A stretch of 64,000 bases of DNA from KACC-23026 sp963829575 (GCA_963829575.1 CAWHJF010000015.1:1-64000); one strand, 5' to 3'; shown: positions 8,349 through 17,230, counted from the stretch's first letter. The notes: generated by a model not told the origin, from the letters alone. A program made the numbers and translations.

Positions 8349-8882
8349 TTATTCGATCGTTTGATTGGTTTGGGCGTTTTGCCAGACTAAGGCCTGTTGT
8401 TCGATCGTTTGGACCCATTCTGATTTACCGTCAATGTATGAATCCATATCAAAAGGGAATTGCTCCGCCAACCGTTCTTTTAATTGACCGTATTGGGCGG
8501 CAATTTTCGGATGTGCTCTTAAGTAATTTCTAAATGCCAAATGGCGATCAATCTCCGGATTGCCTTCCTGAAAAATATGGACATGATGCGTCCGATTGTC
8601 GCCACCTTTTTGAAAGTACCGGCGTCCGGTCAGCCCATTTTCTCCTTTGCATTCATAGCCAAGATGGGCCATTTGCGGATTATAAGTATCCACTTGCTGG
8701 ATGTCTGTCACGACGGGCAGGAGGTCGATGACCGGCTTGGCCGTAAGCCCTGGCACTGACGTACTGCCGATATGGTGAATCGCCACTAACAGCGGGCCGT
8801 AAATGGCGCGTATTTGATTGGCTTCTTTTTCGAAGCAGGATGTCCACTCTGGATTGTAGGTGGTGACTTCAACTTTTCGCAT
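8349..8882 (-). CDS. GrpB family protein (UPF0157 nucleotidyltransferase fold)
   Basis: A 177-residue protein matching the GrpB/UPF0157 family, which has a nucleotidyltransferase fold. It has an N-terminal YNPEW segment, the IHHIGSTSVPGLTAKPVIDLLP core and a late HLAFRNYLRAHP region. Its biochemical substrate is not established; such domains are also found fused to dephospho-CoA kinase in some bacteria. The ATG at 8882 has GGAGG with 7-nt spacing; 27 in-frame codons further upstream lack one. It is monocistronic, ending in a terminator. Confidence 0.85.
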   Translation of the reverse strand: MRKVEVTTYNPEWTSCFEKEANQIRAIYGPLLVAIHHIGSTSVPGLTAKPVIDLLPVVTDIQQVDTYNPQMAHLGYECKGENGLTGRRYFQKGGDNRTHHVHIFQEGNPEIDRHLAFRNYLRAHPKIAAQYGQLKERLAEQFPFDMDSYIDGKSEWVQTIEQQALVWQNAQTNQTIE

Positions 8883-8929
8883 GTTTGTGCCTCCATTTGG
8901 GTGATTGAGAGATGGGGTGATTGCGTAAC

Positions 8930-9020
8930 AGGAATTGATGTGGATGAGGGGTGTTTCGGGCACGATGTGCGACGTTCAGTTCCCGTGGCTGCTCCGATTT
9001 TCCATTTCGAACACGATGCC
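8930..9020. repeat. Dispersed repeat fragment with TTTCGGG…CAGTTCCCGT arms
   Basis: The stretch holds TTTCGGGCAC and, about 18 nt later, TTCAGTTCCCGTGGC. This resembles the hairpin units clustered at 41221-41500 (TTTCGGGAAC…TTTCAGTTCCCGTAG). It lies between the GrpB and CPBP genes. It appears to be a degenerate copy of that family. Confidence 0.45.
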
Positions 9021-9051
9021 CCCCCACCCTCCACACCTCTATTCACCGCTC

Positions 9052-9915
9052 CTACCCCATTGTTCTTTTCGGTCGATAGCCAACTAAGGTCCAAAACAAC
9101 GTGACAAGCAGTAATCCGGTAACGACCACTCCGCCTTCAGGACCGAAACCACCACCTGTTACGAGATTAGGTGTAACGTGGTCAAATGTATACAAACTTG
9201 GGGTTACATTTCCGCTGTTTGGAAAACCAAACACATTACCTTCAAAATAATCCCAAGTTGCGTGATAGGCAATCGGCAACCATAAGCTCCCGGAGCGCAA
9301 ATACATGAATGCCGCAACGACCGCGAATAAAACTAAATTCACAAAAGCAAGAAGTGAAACATGGGGATTCATAAGATGTAAACAAGCAAAAATGAGCGAC
9401 GAAACGCCAATCGACACCCACTTTTTTCCGATCTGACGCTCCAATAAGGACAGTGTATACCCACGCGTCATCATTTCTTCTCCAAAGCCGACAAGAATCA
9501 TAAGAATCAATAGCCAAACAAGCGCAAATGAGAAATGGGGGTCTGATAAGGGTCGCTCCAACACACCATATCCTAGGCCACGAAACACAAGAAAAATAAC
9601 AATCATCGAGCTTGCGCCTAATAAAATGCCATAAATAAGTTCTTTACCAAACTTAAACGGCCACGGAAGCCCAAATCGTCGCATCTTGTCTTTTTCAAAC
9701 ACATACACCATGAGGAGAACAGCTCCAATTTCCGCGAGCTCTTGACCGAACATCATCGTCATGCTGTCTAATTTTAATTTGACATGAGCAAAATTCATAA
9801 ATAGTCCGATCCAAATGCCGATTCCAATGGTTAGACCAAAAAAGAGAACATACATAAAAGAAATTTTCCAACCTGTTCGATATCTCCCCATTTGGTCCTT
9901 AAATACTGTTTTCAA
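9052..9915 (-). CDS. CPBP family intramembrane metalloprotease
   Basis: A 287-residue polytopic membrane protein with the CPBP/Abi signature: EEMMTRGY (Glu-Glu-x3-Arg) in one helix, then FACLHL (Phe-x3-His) and an asparagine-containing helix. The Glu and His residues bind the catalytic metal in related CAAX-type proteases. Bacterial members act in bacteriocin self-immunity, peptide maturation or unknown tasks; no bacteriocin gene is adjacent. The start is TTG at 9915, 11 nt after AGGAGGG; no ATG is better placed. Confidence 0.85.
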   Translation of the reverse strand: MKTVFKDQMGRYRTGWKISFMYVLFFGLTIGIGIWIGLFMNFAHVKLKLDSMTMMFGQELAEIGAVLLMVYVFEKDKMRRFGLPWPFKFGKELIYGILLGASSMIVIFLVFRGLGYGVLERPLSDPHFSFALVWLLILMILVGFGEEMMTRGYTLSLLERQIGKKWVSIGVSSLIFACLHLMNPHVSLLAFVNLVLFAVVAAFMYLRSGSLWLPIAYHATWDYFEGNVFGFPNSGNVTPSLYTFDHVTPNLVTGGGFGPEGGVVVTGLLLVTLFWTLVGYRPKRTMG

Positions 9916-10015
9916 TACTTACAGCTCCCTCCTAATTTCCCCTCTTCATCTCCATTCCATTTTATCTCACACCCATGGGAATTCAACTTGAATAAAGTAA
10001 GCCATTTTTCACACC

Positions 10016-10046
10016 AAAAAACACCCACCATAACAGGTGGATGTTT
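10016..10046 (-). terminator. Terminator of the aldo/keto reductase gene
   Basis: On the minus strand a stem AAACATCCACC/GGTGGGTGTTT (one G-T pair) ends in a T run, 25 bp past the stop codon. Confidence 0.85.
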
Positions 10047-10071
10047 GCTGTTTTGTTTAATTAGATTTAAA

Positions 10072-11046
10072 TTACCAAGCGTACGCGTTTGGCGCAGGAC
10101 CAAAGCCTGGGAAAATTTCATCTAATCGGTCCAAGGCAGATGGATCCAATTTAATTTCCACGGCGTGCAGGGCTTGTTCAAATTGTTCAAGTGTACGCGG
10201 TCCGATAATCGGTGCATCAACGGATGGATGATGAAGCACCCAAGCAAGCGCCACATCGGCTTCTCGCTCCCCGAGTTCTTTACAAAACTTAGAATAGGCT
10301 TCAAGCTGTGGCCGCAGTTTTTCGATCCGCTCTTGTTGATTGGCAGTACGGGAACCTTTGGCAGGATTCAAGGCATTTCCACCAAGCAAGCCACCATCTA
10401 ATGGACTCCAAACAATGACGCCAATCCCTTGGTCTTTTGCAGCTGGCAACACTTCTAGCTCCGGGTAGCGACAAAGCAAGCTATATTTATGCTGTTCAGA
10501 GACAAGTCCTAAGAAATGACGCTCTTTCGCCGCCGCTTGTGCTTTGACTAGATCCCAGCCCGCAAAGTTACTGGATCCTATGTAATCTATTTTGCCTTGT
10601 TGAACGAGGCCTTGGAACGTATCCCATAACTCCTCCCAAGACACATTTCGATCGATGTGATGCATTTGATAGAGTTCGATATGATCTGTTTGTAGGCGTT
10701 TAAGTGAACCTTCTAAATGCCGGCGAATTTTATACGTGGACAAACTCCGTTCATCATTCGGTCCATCCGTTTCATCATCCATTGGGTTGTAGACTTTTGT
10801 CGCAAGGACCACTTTTTCACGACGATTGCCGCCTTGAGCGAACCAACGACCAAGAATTTCCTCTGTCCAGCCTTTGTTTTCCCAACCGTACACGTTTGCT
10901 GTATCAAAAAAATTAACGCCTGCATCAAGCGCTGCATCCATAATTCGAAACGCTTCTTTCTCCTCGGTCACTGGTCCAAAATTCATGGTCCCTAAGCACA
11001 ACTGACTGACTTTCATTCCAGAACGGCCTAATTGCGTATACTTCAT
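10072..11046 (-). CDS. Aldo/keto reductase
   Basis: A 324-residue (beta/alpha)8 NADPH-dependent oxidoreductase. The tetrad is visible: Asp and Tyr in FFDTANVYG, Lys in VVLATKV and His in LYQMHHID. The C-terminal NADP-binding part includes IVWSPLDGGLLGG and a late IIGPRTLEQ. It is related to the YghZ/GroS-type AKRs that reduce small aldehydes and methylglyoxal-like substrates; the substrate here is unknown. The start at 11046 is used because the upstream in-frame ATG would embed the Shine-Dalgarno GGAGG. It is single, with its own promoter and terminator. Confidence 0.9.
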   Translation of the reverse strand: MKYTQLGRSGMKVSQLCLGTMNFGPVTEEKEAFRIMDAALDAGVNFFDTANVYGWENKGWTEEILGRWFAQGGNRREKVVLATKVYNPMDDETDGPNDERSLSTYKIRRHLEGSLKRLQTDHIELYQMHHIDRNVSWEELWDTFQGLVQQGKIDYIGSSNFAGWDLVKAQAAAKERHFLGLVSEQHKYSLLCRYPELEVLPAAKDQGIGVIVWSPLDGGLLGGNALNPAKGSRTANQQERIEKLRPQLEAYSKFCKELGEREADVALAWVLHHPSVDAPIIGPRTLEQFEQALHAVEIKLDPSALDRLDEIFPGFGPAPNAYAW

Positions 11047-11086
11047 GCTCAAAACCTCCAATGGATTTTTCGAATCTTTCTAATCT

Positions 11087-11114
11087 ATTATATCGAGAAA
11101 GTAAGCGCTTGAAA
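11087..11114 (-). promoter_or_regulatory. Sigma-A promoter of the aldo/keto reductase gene
   Basis: On the minus strand a TATAAT box lies at 11092-11087 and a TTTCAA/TTCAAG -35 at about 11114-11108, with a 15-16 nt spacer, about 40 bp upstream of the start. The palindrome AAGCGCTT lies in the spacer and partly resembles a CcpA cre site; only the palindromic core matches well. Confidence 0.55.
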
Positions 11115-11203
11115 AATAGAATGCTCAGAGTTTACAAAAAATTTAATGACTTGTTAGGATCGATCTAGGGACACCGAACGCGTAACCGCTGGTTCAACAA
11201 GTT

Positions 11204-11243
11204 AAAGATAAGGATGTCCGCTCACAACACGTAACGGACATCC
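11204..11243 (-). terminator. Terminator of the StiP/PRTase operon
   Basis: Perfect 9-bp arms GGATGTCCG (11212-11220) and CGGACATCC (11235-11243) are followed on the minus strand by TTATCTTT. It lies directly after the ATP-grasp stop codon and closes the five-gene operon. Confidence 0.8.
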
Positions 11244-11251
11244 ACAAACGA

Positions 11252-12292
11252 TCAATTCAGCACAACAGGTTGCTCGAGATAGGAAGCTTTCACGCCAAAC
11301 TTAGGGATAAGTGGCAATGCTCCCAGATCTTCGCCTAATAACAGTTTAATCGCTAAGTAAGGAAAATTGATGCCAGACAAGAGACTAATATGTAAGCCGC
11401 CGCTCATTCGTGGGTTGATTTCCAAAAGCTTCGGGACATCTCCCTGATATTTCACTTGAATATTATAGATAAAGGGGATCTTATATGTATTGGCGATGTG
11501 TTCCGCCAAATCCATAAGCTCATGATTCTCTTCTAACTCGCGAATCCGTCCTGATCCTTTTTTTCGTGGGACCGCCACTTTTAATTGACCGGAGCGATCG
11601 GCCAAACAATCGATACTATACTCTGGGCCTTTCAAATATTCAAGCACCATCAAATCGGGAAAATGGGATTCCTGGCAAAACAAAGCATAAGCAGAATGAA
11701 AAGAGAGCGTCTGGCTTGAGGACGATTCTAATAGAAACGAAAGCGTGTCCGCCTCATCACTCAAGCGGCGAAAACCGGTTGCGCCCTCGCCGACGACTGG
11801 TTTGATACAGACGTCATGCCCTGCATTTTTCAAGTCAAAATAGGCTTGTCTAAACGCTTCTGAATCTCGCACCACTCGGTACGCCGGCAATTCGACAACC
11901 TGATTCCCGAGTTCAGCTTGGCATTCAACCGATTGGTACATGGCTTGTTTATGATCCAGAAGCCCCATTAAGTCCCCATCTGGACAGACCAACATTCGAA
12001 CACCCATTTTTTCAAAAGCGAGCACATGCTGAGACAAATAGGCGTTTTCCTTCCGAGGAATAAAAATGTCAATCTTATGGCGCCGACAAAAATCTAAGCA
12101 GTAGTCTAGATAGTCTGGTCCGGTGAGGTCGGGTTCCACTTCACTCACCTCACAGAATTGAAAATAAACCGTTTCTGGATTCGGATGTGTTCCGTAAATA
12201 CAAACCTCGCGTCCATCCGGATTGTTTCGAATCGCGTCCATATAATGCGCGACCGTGGAAAACCATCTATTGAACCAAATCCTTAATGTCAT
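11252..12292 (-). CDS. ATP-grasp ligase of the Ter-type nucleoside-metabolite operon
   Basis: A 346-residue ATP-grasp enzyme. Residues 164-170 (KPVVGEG) fit the phosphate-binding region, GPEYSID (222-228) the next strand, and EINPRMSGG (291-299) the metal- and ATP-binding motif. ATP-grasp ligases join a carboxylate to an amine or thiol through an acyl phosphate. It is the last gene, 9 nt after the HAD gene, in an operon whose set of domains matches the pathway predicted by Anantharaman, Iyer and Aravind to make a nucleoside-like metabolite. The substrate is unknown. Confidence 0.85.
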   Translation of the reverse strand: MTLRIWFNRWFSTVAHYMDAIRNNPDGREVCIYGTHPNPETVYFQFCEVSEVEPDLTGPDYLDYCLDFCRRHKIDIFIPRKENAYLSQHVLAFEKMGVRMLVCPDGDLMGLLDHKQAMYQSVECQAELGNQVVELPAYRVVRDSEAFRQAYFDLKNAGHDVCIKPVVGEGATGFRRLSDEADTLSFLLESSSSQTLSFHSAYALFCQESHFPDLMVLEYLKGPEYSIDCLADRSGQLKVAVPRKKGSGRIRELEENHELMDLAEHIANTYKIPFIYNIQVKYQGDVPKLLEINPRMSGGLHISLLSGINFPYLAIKLLLGEDLGALPLIPKFGVKASYLEQPVVLN

Positions 12293-12301
12293 GTCTTGTC
12301 C

Positions 12302-13126
12302 TCATTCCCATAATGAAGTCTCTATTAAGGCTTCAACTTGTTTCATCATCGTTTCAAAGAGCTCTTCAGCAAAAGTCGCTCCCTCATTCGAAAGCCAATT
12401 TAAAGTGTTATGAGTTGATTGTGTCTGATACAAATCGCCATGCCTAGGACAAAACGCCTGATCCGCTTGTTGAAGCATAGCATAATCCAACTTAGAATCA
12501 CCAGCTGCGGCATGCCAATCGAACGAAACCCTCTTCTTTATTTCAGCGATTGCCGCGTCTTTAGTCAAACAAATAGGCATGAGGTATAATTTTTTCCCTT
12601 GGAGCAAAAACCGCCAACCCAGCGTTTCGATTTCCTTCTGAAAATCCGTAAACTCAGCTTGCGGAATGGCTTCTGGATCAACTTGATACATATAAAACAA
12701 GCCATCTACAGAAAATTCGCGAAACACCCACTCGTCATGACGCAGTTTTGAAAAAGCCGTCCACACTATTTCATTGGGGACTGACGTGTCTTCTATACGC
12801 TGACTTATAAGGGACCCCCACGTCCGATCAATTTCTCCATTCACAAGCAAAACACCACCATTTGCCGCAATTGCATAGGCCGGTTGGACGTCCTGTTGGA
12901 ACAAACGAATCCGCTGATACTGCTGAAGAGAGCGTGTGGTGACGGGAACAAATAAGTGGTCTCGATGGAAGGCTTTTAAAAGGCGAATAGCCCGTTCCGT
13001 CATAAAGCTCACATCCTGTCCGTTTTTCCTTTCAACCGACACCATGCTAGACTGGATCGGAAAACGCGCCATCATACGCTCTGAGTAAATCAACGTTCGG
13101 TCTAAATCCGAGGTTAGCAGAATCAC
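12302..13126 (-). CDS. HAD-superfamily phosphatase of the same operon
   Basis: A 274-residue Cof-like HAD hydrolase. Motif I is DLDRT at residues 7-11 (nucleophile Asp7, acid/base Asp9), a conserved Thr follows in VPVTTRS, the capping domain is in the middle, and motif IV-like acidic residues occur in AAAGDSKLDYAML. It probably dephosphorylates an intermediate made by the PRTase. The start is GTG at 13126 behind GGGAGGGG. It follows StiP by 88 bp and precedes the ATP-grasp gene by 9 nt. Confidence 0.85.
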   Translation of the reverse strand: MILLTSDLDRTLIYSERMMARFPIQSSMVSVERKNGQDVSFMTERAIRLLKAFHRDHLFVPVTTRSLQQYQRIRLFQQDVQPAYAIAANGGVLLVNGEIDRTWGSLISQRIEDTSVPNEIVWTAFSKLRHDEWVFREFSVDGLFYMYQVDPEAIPQAEFTDFQKEIETLGWRFLLQGKKLYLMPICLTKDAAIAEIKKRVSFDWHAAAGDSKLDYAMLQQADQAFCPRHGDLYQTQSTHNTLNWLSNEGATFAEELFETMMKQVEALIETSLWE

Positions 13127-13214
13127 ACCACACCCCTCCCATCTCTATAAATATAAATCTTTCTTTAACTCAATTCCGCGTCCATCCTCCGAAAGGCTCG
13201 TATTCGCGATTCAA

Positions 13215-14333
13215 TCAATCTAATTCCTGGATAAGGCCACAACACGAATACGACATATCTTGAAATGCTTCTACTGGTACATGCCGTTCTTTAGCCAACA
13301 TGAGGATGTGAGACAAATCATTGGTGTGATCCGGATTGATTAAAATTTTCCAAGGTATACGACGTAAGAGGACGCGCGTCGTTTCACCGACACCAGGTTT
13401 AATGAAATGGAGGTTCTGGATCGCATATCGATCTTGAATGGTTTGAACCGACTGAACGCCTCTCCAAGTTGGAGTTCGGTCCTCTTTTTCTATGGCTCTA
13501 AAACCTGCCAAAACCTCCTTTTCAACAGTTGAAAACGCATCCGTAATCGTATCCACATACAAATTTGACACATCATCCCTCGCCAGTTCCTTATAGTATT
13601 TCGCACCATGAAATTGCCCTGGATTCATATAACGTGTATTCAGGACAGTCCGACTGACGAGGCCTGAAACGGTGGCATTCAAACAAGCGGATGGAATTAA
13701 GAAATCGTCCCTCGTTCCAAATAGGGACACACAGTGCCCTGGATCCGCTAACACGGCCAAAGACGGATCTAATAAGTCGGCATGATGCGCCGCATTGTAA
13801 AGCTGACAAGCCTCGTTTAATTCAGACGTAATGGCCCCTTTTCCTGTCCAGCCATCGACAAACTGAAGGCTCGCCTCTCGGTGATGAGCCAAAATATAAT
13901 CAATGGCCGCCTCATCAATCCCACGCCCTCTTATAATCGAGATGGAATAATGGGGGACATTTCTTCCGTATTTAAAAAGGAAATATCTTTTAATTAAGAC
14001 GCCTATAGGTGTTCCAGCCCGTGCGAGACTGACTAACACAAGCCCGTCCAAACCTTTTGTTTGCTTGATCTGTTCAGCCACAATGCCCACCGCCACCGCA
14101 ATGCGCTCAGCATAAAGAGTGAGGGTGTCATGGAACAGTTTAAGATAGCCCTCACCAGGCTGATATTCAACCGGAAGCATTTCAGAGTAATGGGTACCCG
14201 CTTGAATCAACTTTTCCCGCTCACCAGTTGGGATTTCTTGAACCTTTTGGCCGATATCCTGCAATAGGAAGACGACATCTTCTTTCTTGTAACTGCCCAT
14301 TTGATCTGGTTCAAGGACTGTATGGAAGGGCAT
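13215..14333 (-). CDS. StiP family protein (PRTase-like/cysteine protease StiP)
   Basis: A 372-residue protein of the StiP family, named after tellurite-linked operons. It has a PRTase-like segment (LVSLARAGTPIG, then QFVDGWTGKGAI, reminiscent of a PRPP-binding loop) and a C-terminal region containing PGVGETTRVLLRR. Databases label the family a cysteine protease, but the sequence shows phosphoribosyltransferase-like features. The ATG at 14333 has GGAGG 8 nt upstream inside the end of the preceding gene, giving a 23-nt overlap that suggests translational coupling. Confidence 0.8.
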   Translation of the reverse strand: MPFHTVLEPDQMGSYKKEDVVFLLQDIGQKVQEIPTGEREKLIQAGTHYSEMLPVEYQPGEGYLKLFHDTLTLYAERIAVAVGIVAEQIKQTKGLDGLVLVSLARAGTPIGVLIKRYFLFKYGRNVPHYSISIIRGRGIDEAAIDYILAHHREASLQFVDGWTGKGAITSELNEACQLYNAAHHADLLDPSLAVLADPGHCVSLFGTRDDFLIPSACLNATVSGLVSRTVLNTRYMNPGQFHGAKYYKELARDDVSNLYVDTITDAFSTVEKEVLAGFRAIEKEDRTPTWRGVQSVQTIQDRYAIQNLHFIKPGVGETTRVLLRRIPWKILINPDHTNDLSHILMLAKERHVPVEAFQDMSYSCCGLIQELD

Positions 14334-15720
14334 CGATTTTTCCTCCAATCGCAACAGACTCTTGTAATTCGGTCAAGCTAACAACGTAAAGATTTGAGAC
14401 TCCGACCTGATTTATTGCTTTAAGCAGGGGCTCCACTCGATCGCGTGAGATCCCTCTTTCTAATAAAATAAAAAGGTCCTCATAGTGGCCTTTTTCAATA
14501 TTATAAAGAAAGTTCGTGACCCCGTTTGTTTCAGGACTTTCAAAACGGAATTTCTGACGGATTGGGTAACCCGTGCGATCAATTTGGAAGATCGGGCTTC
14601 TGGTCGTCGATTGAAAGGACACCCCGTCCCCCATCAGACTTGCGAGTTTCATAGGGAGATACATAAACTCACCGGTTCCAATTACGAGTGTCCGTGTGCC
14701 TTGGCGTCTTTTTTTCAACACGTCGGCCATACGCTTTAGTGTCGGCCTGAACGATTGCTCTTCTTTTGACGTCCAACCAAAGCGGCCGGTTGCTTTCAGA
14801 TAAGGGGGTTCCTCATTACGATCCTGAACAAGCTCCGATGGCTCAAGAAAGGTGTTAAGCGATGTGAATGTATACACCGGTGAGTGGACGATACGCTCCT
14901 CCTTTAACTCTTTGGCCAGTTCCGGAGTCCCCTCAACCCGACAAACACCTTCTACGAGGGAGACGACTTGAACCACAATCTCCAACTCTTCTTCTAGGTC
15001 CCGAAAAGCTTGGCGGTTTTTCGGTGTTCGCCAATCTAAAATCGTTAAAACAGCAAATCGACGTTTCATTGGATAATGACGTTTAAGTGTCCGAATGATG
15101 TTCCGTACTGTTTTACCCGTCGTGAGTTCATCATCAATTAAAAGGACCTCATAATCATTTTCGAAAAAAAGAGGATCCTGTGCATAGACCCGGTGGCTCG
15201 TGGCATGTGAGTGCTCTTCTTCGAAATTGAGGGTGGACATGTGATGTGCCAGCGCCTCTCTCGTGGTGTGGATATAATGGGCATCGGAAGCAAAAGTGGA
15301 AAAGCACGCGTGGCCAAGTGCCGTTGCCGTTTCAGCAAACCCAATTGCTGTTAACGGTGCTGGTGGCTCGATTGGCGTCTGTAAAATGGACCTTACCCAC
15401 TCTGCCGCTTGTGACCGTGTACCCGAACGAATCGCCCGAGCGATGTCTTCCGCTCTTGGATCAGGTTTTCCGTGCACGACCTCCATATATCTCATCGCTA
15501 GGAGGTGGCCGGTCAACAAACTGATATTGGGGTCGACGGCCAGATGCTTGCCTAGTACTCGACTGACAAAAAGAAAACTTCTTTTTTTATTAATGCGTGC
15601 TGCCATGTGAAATAGATCAGCCGGCTCAAACTTGTACCTATTTTCCGTCAACTCAAGTTCAACCTTTAACTCATCTAAAATGTCATACGATGTATTGGTG
15701 GAAGGTGTTGTCCAAGTCAT
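14311..15720 (-). CDS. Phosphoribosyltransferase with C-terminal TRSP domain
   Basis: A 469-residue protein. The N-terminal PRTase_2-type domain carries the PRPP-binding motif VLLIDDELTTGKT (about 192-204). The C-terminal TRSP domain has the diagnostic TTRSPI (372-377) after a LVIGTGEFMYLP segment. The family is predicted to form an N-ribosidic bond from PRPP. The ATG at 15720 lies 8 nt after AAGGGGTG and only 7 nt after the aldolase stop codon; 12 upstream in-frame codons overlap the aldolase gene. It overlaps stiP at its 3' end. Confidence 0.88.
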   Translation of the reverse strand: MTWTTPSTNTSYDILDELKVELELTENRYKFEPADLFHMAARINKKRSFLFVSRVLGKHLAVDPNISLLTGHLLAMRYMEVVHGKPDPRAEDIARAIRSGTRSQAAEWVRSILQTPIEPPAPLTAIGFAETATALGHACFSTFASDAHYIHTTREALAHHMSTLNFEEEHSHATSHRVYAQDPLFFENDYEVLLIDDELTTGKTVRNIIRTLKRHYPMKRRFAVLTILDWRTPKNRQAFRDLEEELEIVVQVVSLVEGVCRVEGTPELAKELKEERIVHSPVYTFTSLNTFLEPSELVQDRNEEPPYLKATGRFGWTSKEEQSFRPTLKRMADVLKKRRQGTRTLVIGTGEFMYLPMKLASLMGDGVSFQSTTRSPIFQIDRTGYPIRQKFRFESPETNGVTNFLYNIEKGHYEDLFILLERGISRDRVEPLLKAINQVGVSNLYVVSLTELQESVAIGGKIDALPYSP

Positions 15721-15727
15721 GTGCGCA

Positions 15728-16930
15728 TCACCCCTTTGATACGAATTCGGTATCATTCTCCATCACTAAACTTGTAAAATCATAGCCTTCATTATAAACG
15801 CCAAACGCCCGAGCCCGTGCTAAGATTCGATCGGCCCAATAGGCATGTGGCTTCATTTCATTCATTTTATTGGCGTATTTACTTTTCAAGACACCCTTTT
15901 TCCCATCATGATTTCCTAATATGCTCGCCGCATCCGTGTAATCTTCATGCGTGACTGTATATAAAGCATGAACCGGCCTAATATGTGTTGGGTGAATAAT
16001 CGTTTTTCCGACAATGCCATTCAATTGATCGAGCAGCACTTCATTCATGAGCCCGTCTATGTATTCATTAATCAATTCGGATCGTTTTTCGATACCAAGG
16101 CGGCCATATTTTTGTTGAAAAGGGGTCATGCGGAGCTTAGGTCTTAAGATCCGATCATCCTTTGAAAAAAACTCCCACACAGGCCCAGACAACACATACC
16201 CATCTCCTTTTCGATTAAAGAGATTGATAATGTCTGTCATGCAATCTCGGATCACGCCCACATCATAGATAGTGGTGTCGACTTTCCTGCGAATCCCAAA
16301 CAAACCGCTGAAATCGGTTGCCCCAATTCGCACAGTTAGGATGTATCTTTTATAGGAATCAAGAAGCGCCTTAATCTTCATTAGGGCATCCATTCGGGAT
16401 TCTTTAAAAAGTATGTCGGAGGATTCGAGGATTGGCATCCCGTATAGAACGCCAAAATCCTGATTAATGGCCTCAAGTATTTCCAAAAACTGAGCACCCG
16501 TTTGGCTAGAAAACTTTGGAAAGACGTAGCCGGTTAAGACCTGTTGGGCGTTTCCCAGTTCCGAACTGATTCGTCTAAATTGAAGAGGATCTCGAACACG
16601 GATAAAAATCAAGGGGAGGTCATCCATGGAGAACGCCCGACGTTCAAGGGCTTGGTTCAGTGTGTCGATGTGGTGCAACAACTGAGCTTCCGCTTTATGG
16701 AGCTCCTCGTCGCCAACCGAATCTTCAAGATCGATGACCATTGAAGAGAGTCCTGGAAATTTTCGATCAAGGAGATCCTGAGCGATTGACGTCCGTGTTG
16801 CCGGCATATATAAAGTCGCCCCTAACGAATAAGAGAGCAGATCCTTATCGGAATATTTATTAAAACCTTCTGGTGCCTTATAAAAAATCGTGTCACGCTT
16901 TTCTTCTGATAAATAACTAAAATGCTCCAT
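15728..16930 (-). CDS. HpcH/HpaI (CitE-like) aldolase/lyase, first gene of the operon
   Basis: A 400-residue C-C bond lyase of the HpcH/CitE superfamily, longer than typical CitE. It has the TIM-barrel metal-binding signature VIDLEDSVG (about 65-73), an Arg-bearing strand (IFIRVRDP), YVFPKF and GMPILESS with the likely second metal-binding Glu. In the Ter-linked pathway this family is thought to supply or cleave a small carbon unit. The ATG at 16930 has AGAGGGGG upstream; an earlier ATG at 16960 lacks one. A promoter and a leader with a terminator-like stem lie just upstream. Confidence 0.85.
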   Translation of the reverse strand: MEHFSYLSEEKRDTIFYKAPEGFNKYSDKDLLSYSLGATLYMPATRTSIAQDLLDRKFPGLSSMVIDLEDSVGDEELHKAEAQLLHHIDTLNQALERRAFSMDDLPLIFIRVRDPLQFRRISSELGNAQQVLTGYVFPKFSSQTGAQFLEILEAINQDFGVLYGMPILESSDILFKESRMDALMKIKALLDSYKRYILTVRIGATDFSGLFGIRRKVDTTIYDVGVIRDCMTDIINLFNRKGDGYVLSGPVWEFFSKDDRILRPKLRMTPFQQKYGRLGIEKRSELINEYIDGLMNEVLLDQLNGIVGKTIIHPTHIRPVHALYTVTHEDYTDAASILGNHDGKKGVLKSKYANKMNEMKPHAYWADRILARARAFGVYNEGYDFTSLVMENDTEFVSKG

Positions 16931-16965
16931 GCCCGTCCCCCTCTCTTCATCCTTATCCATTTTGC

Positions 16966-17068
16966 AAAAAAGAGGCTGACTCAGGATGGTGTGACCCTCT
17001 CTCTATTCACACCAAGATCCAAAATATGGTGTTTGGAGAAGTCTTACCCATAATTCATGTCAGCCTCT
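16966..17068 (-). promoter_or_regulatory. Structured leader with terminator-like stem upstream of the aldolase operon
   Basis: On the minus strand the predicted transcript starts with AGAGGCTGAC (17068-17059). Its exact complement GTCAGCCTCT (16980-16971) comes about 80 nt later, directly followed by TTTTTT. Inside, GGTGTGA can pair with TCACACC, while the same TGGTGT can instead pair with an earlier ACACCA, giving mutually exclusive stems. The layout fits an attenuator or riboswitch about 35 nt ahead of the start codon. It could also be a mobile palindromic repeat, since GAGGCTGAC-type stems recur in Bacillales. It matches no riboswitch class I know. Confidence 0.55.
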
Positions 17069-17071
17069 AGG

Positions 17072-17099
17072 ATTGTATAATTAACCAAATGCGATTCAA
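17072..17099 (-). promoter_or_regulatory. Sigma-A promoter of the aldolase-PRTase-StiP operon
   Basis: TTGAAT (17099-17094), a 16-nt spacer and TACAAT (17077-17072) on the minus strand. The expected start point is about 17065, at the first bases of the leader stem. The rest of 17100-17230 is AT-rich with no gene. Confidence 0.6.
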
Positions 17100-17230
17100 C
17101 TTTTAAACGATAACTTTCATAATCTTTTAAACTTTTTTCTCAATCTTGTTTTATATTTTACTTGATTAACCGTGATCCGTAAACCGAATTCCGACGTATT
17201 TCGGGATTTTTCGAAAGGAATGGATCAAAC

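Noticed and set aside
8066..8390. Short frames on both strands between proC and the GrpB gene
   Set aside because: They lie over the terminator hairpin at 8265-8312 and have no ribosome binding sites.
11098..11113. CcpA cre site in the aldo/keto reductase promoter
   Set aside because: Only the AAGCGCTT core fits; three consensus positions fail on either strand, so it is noted but not called.
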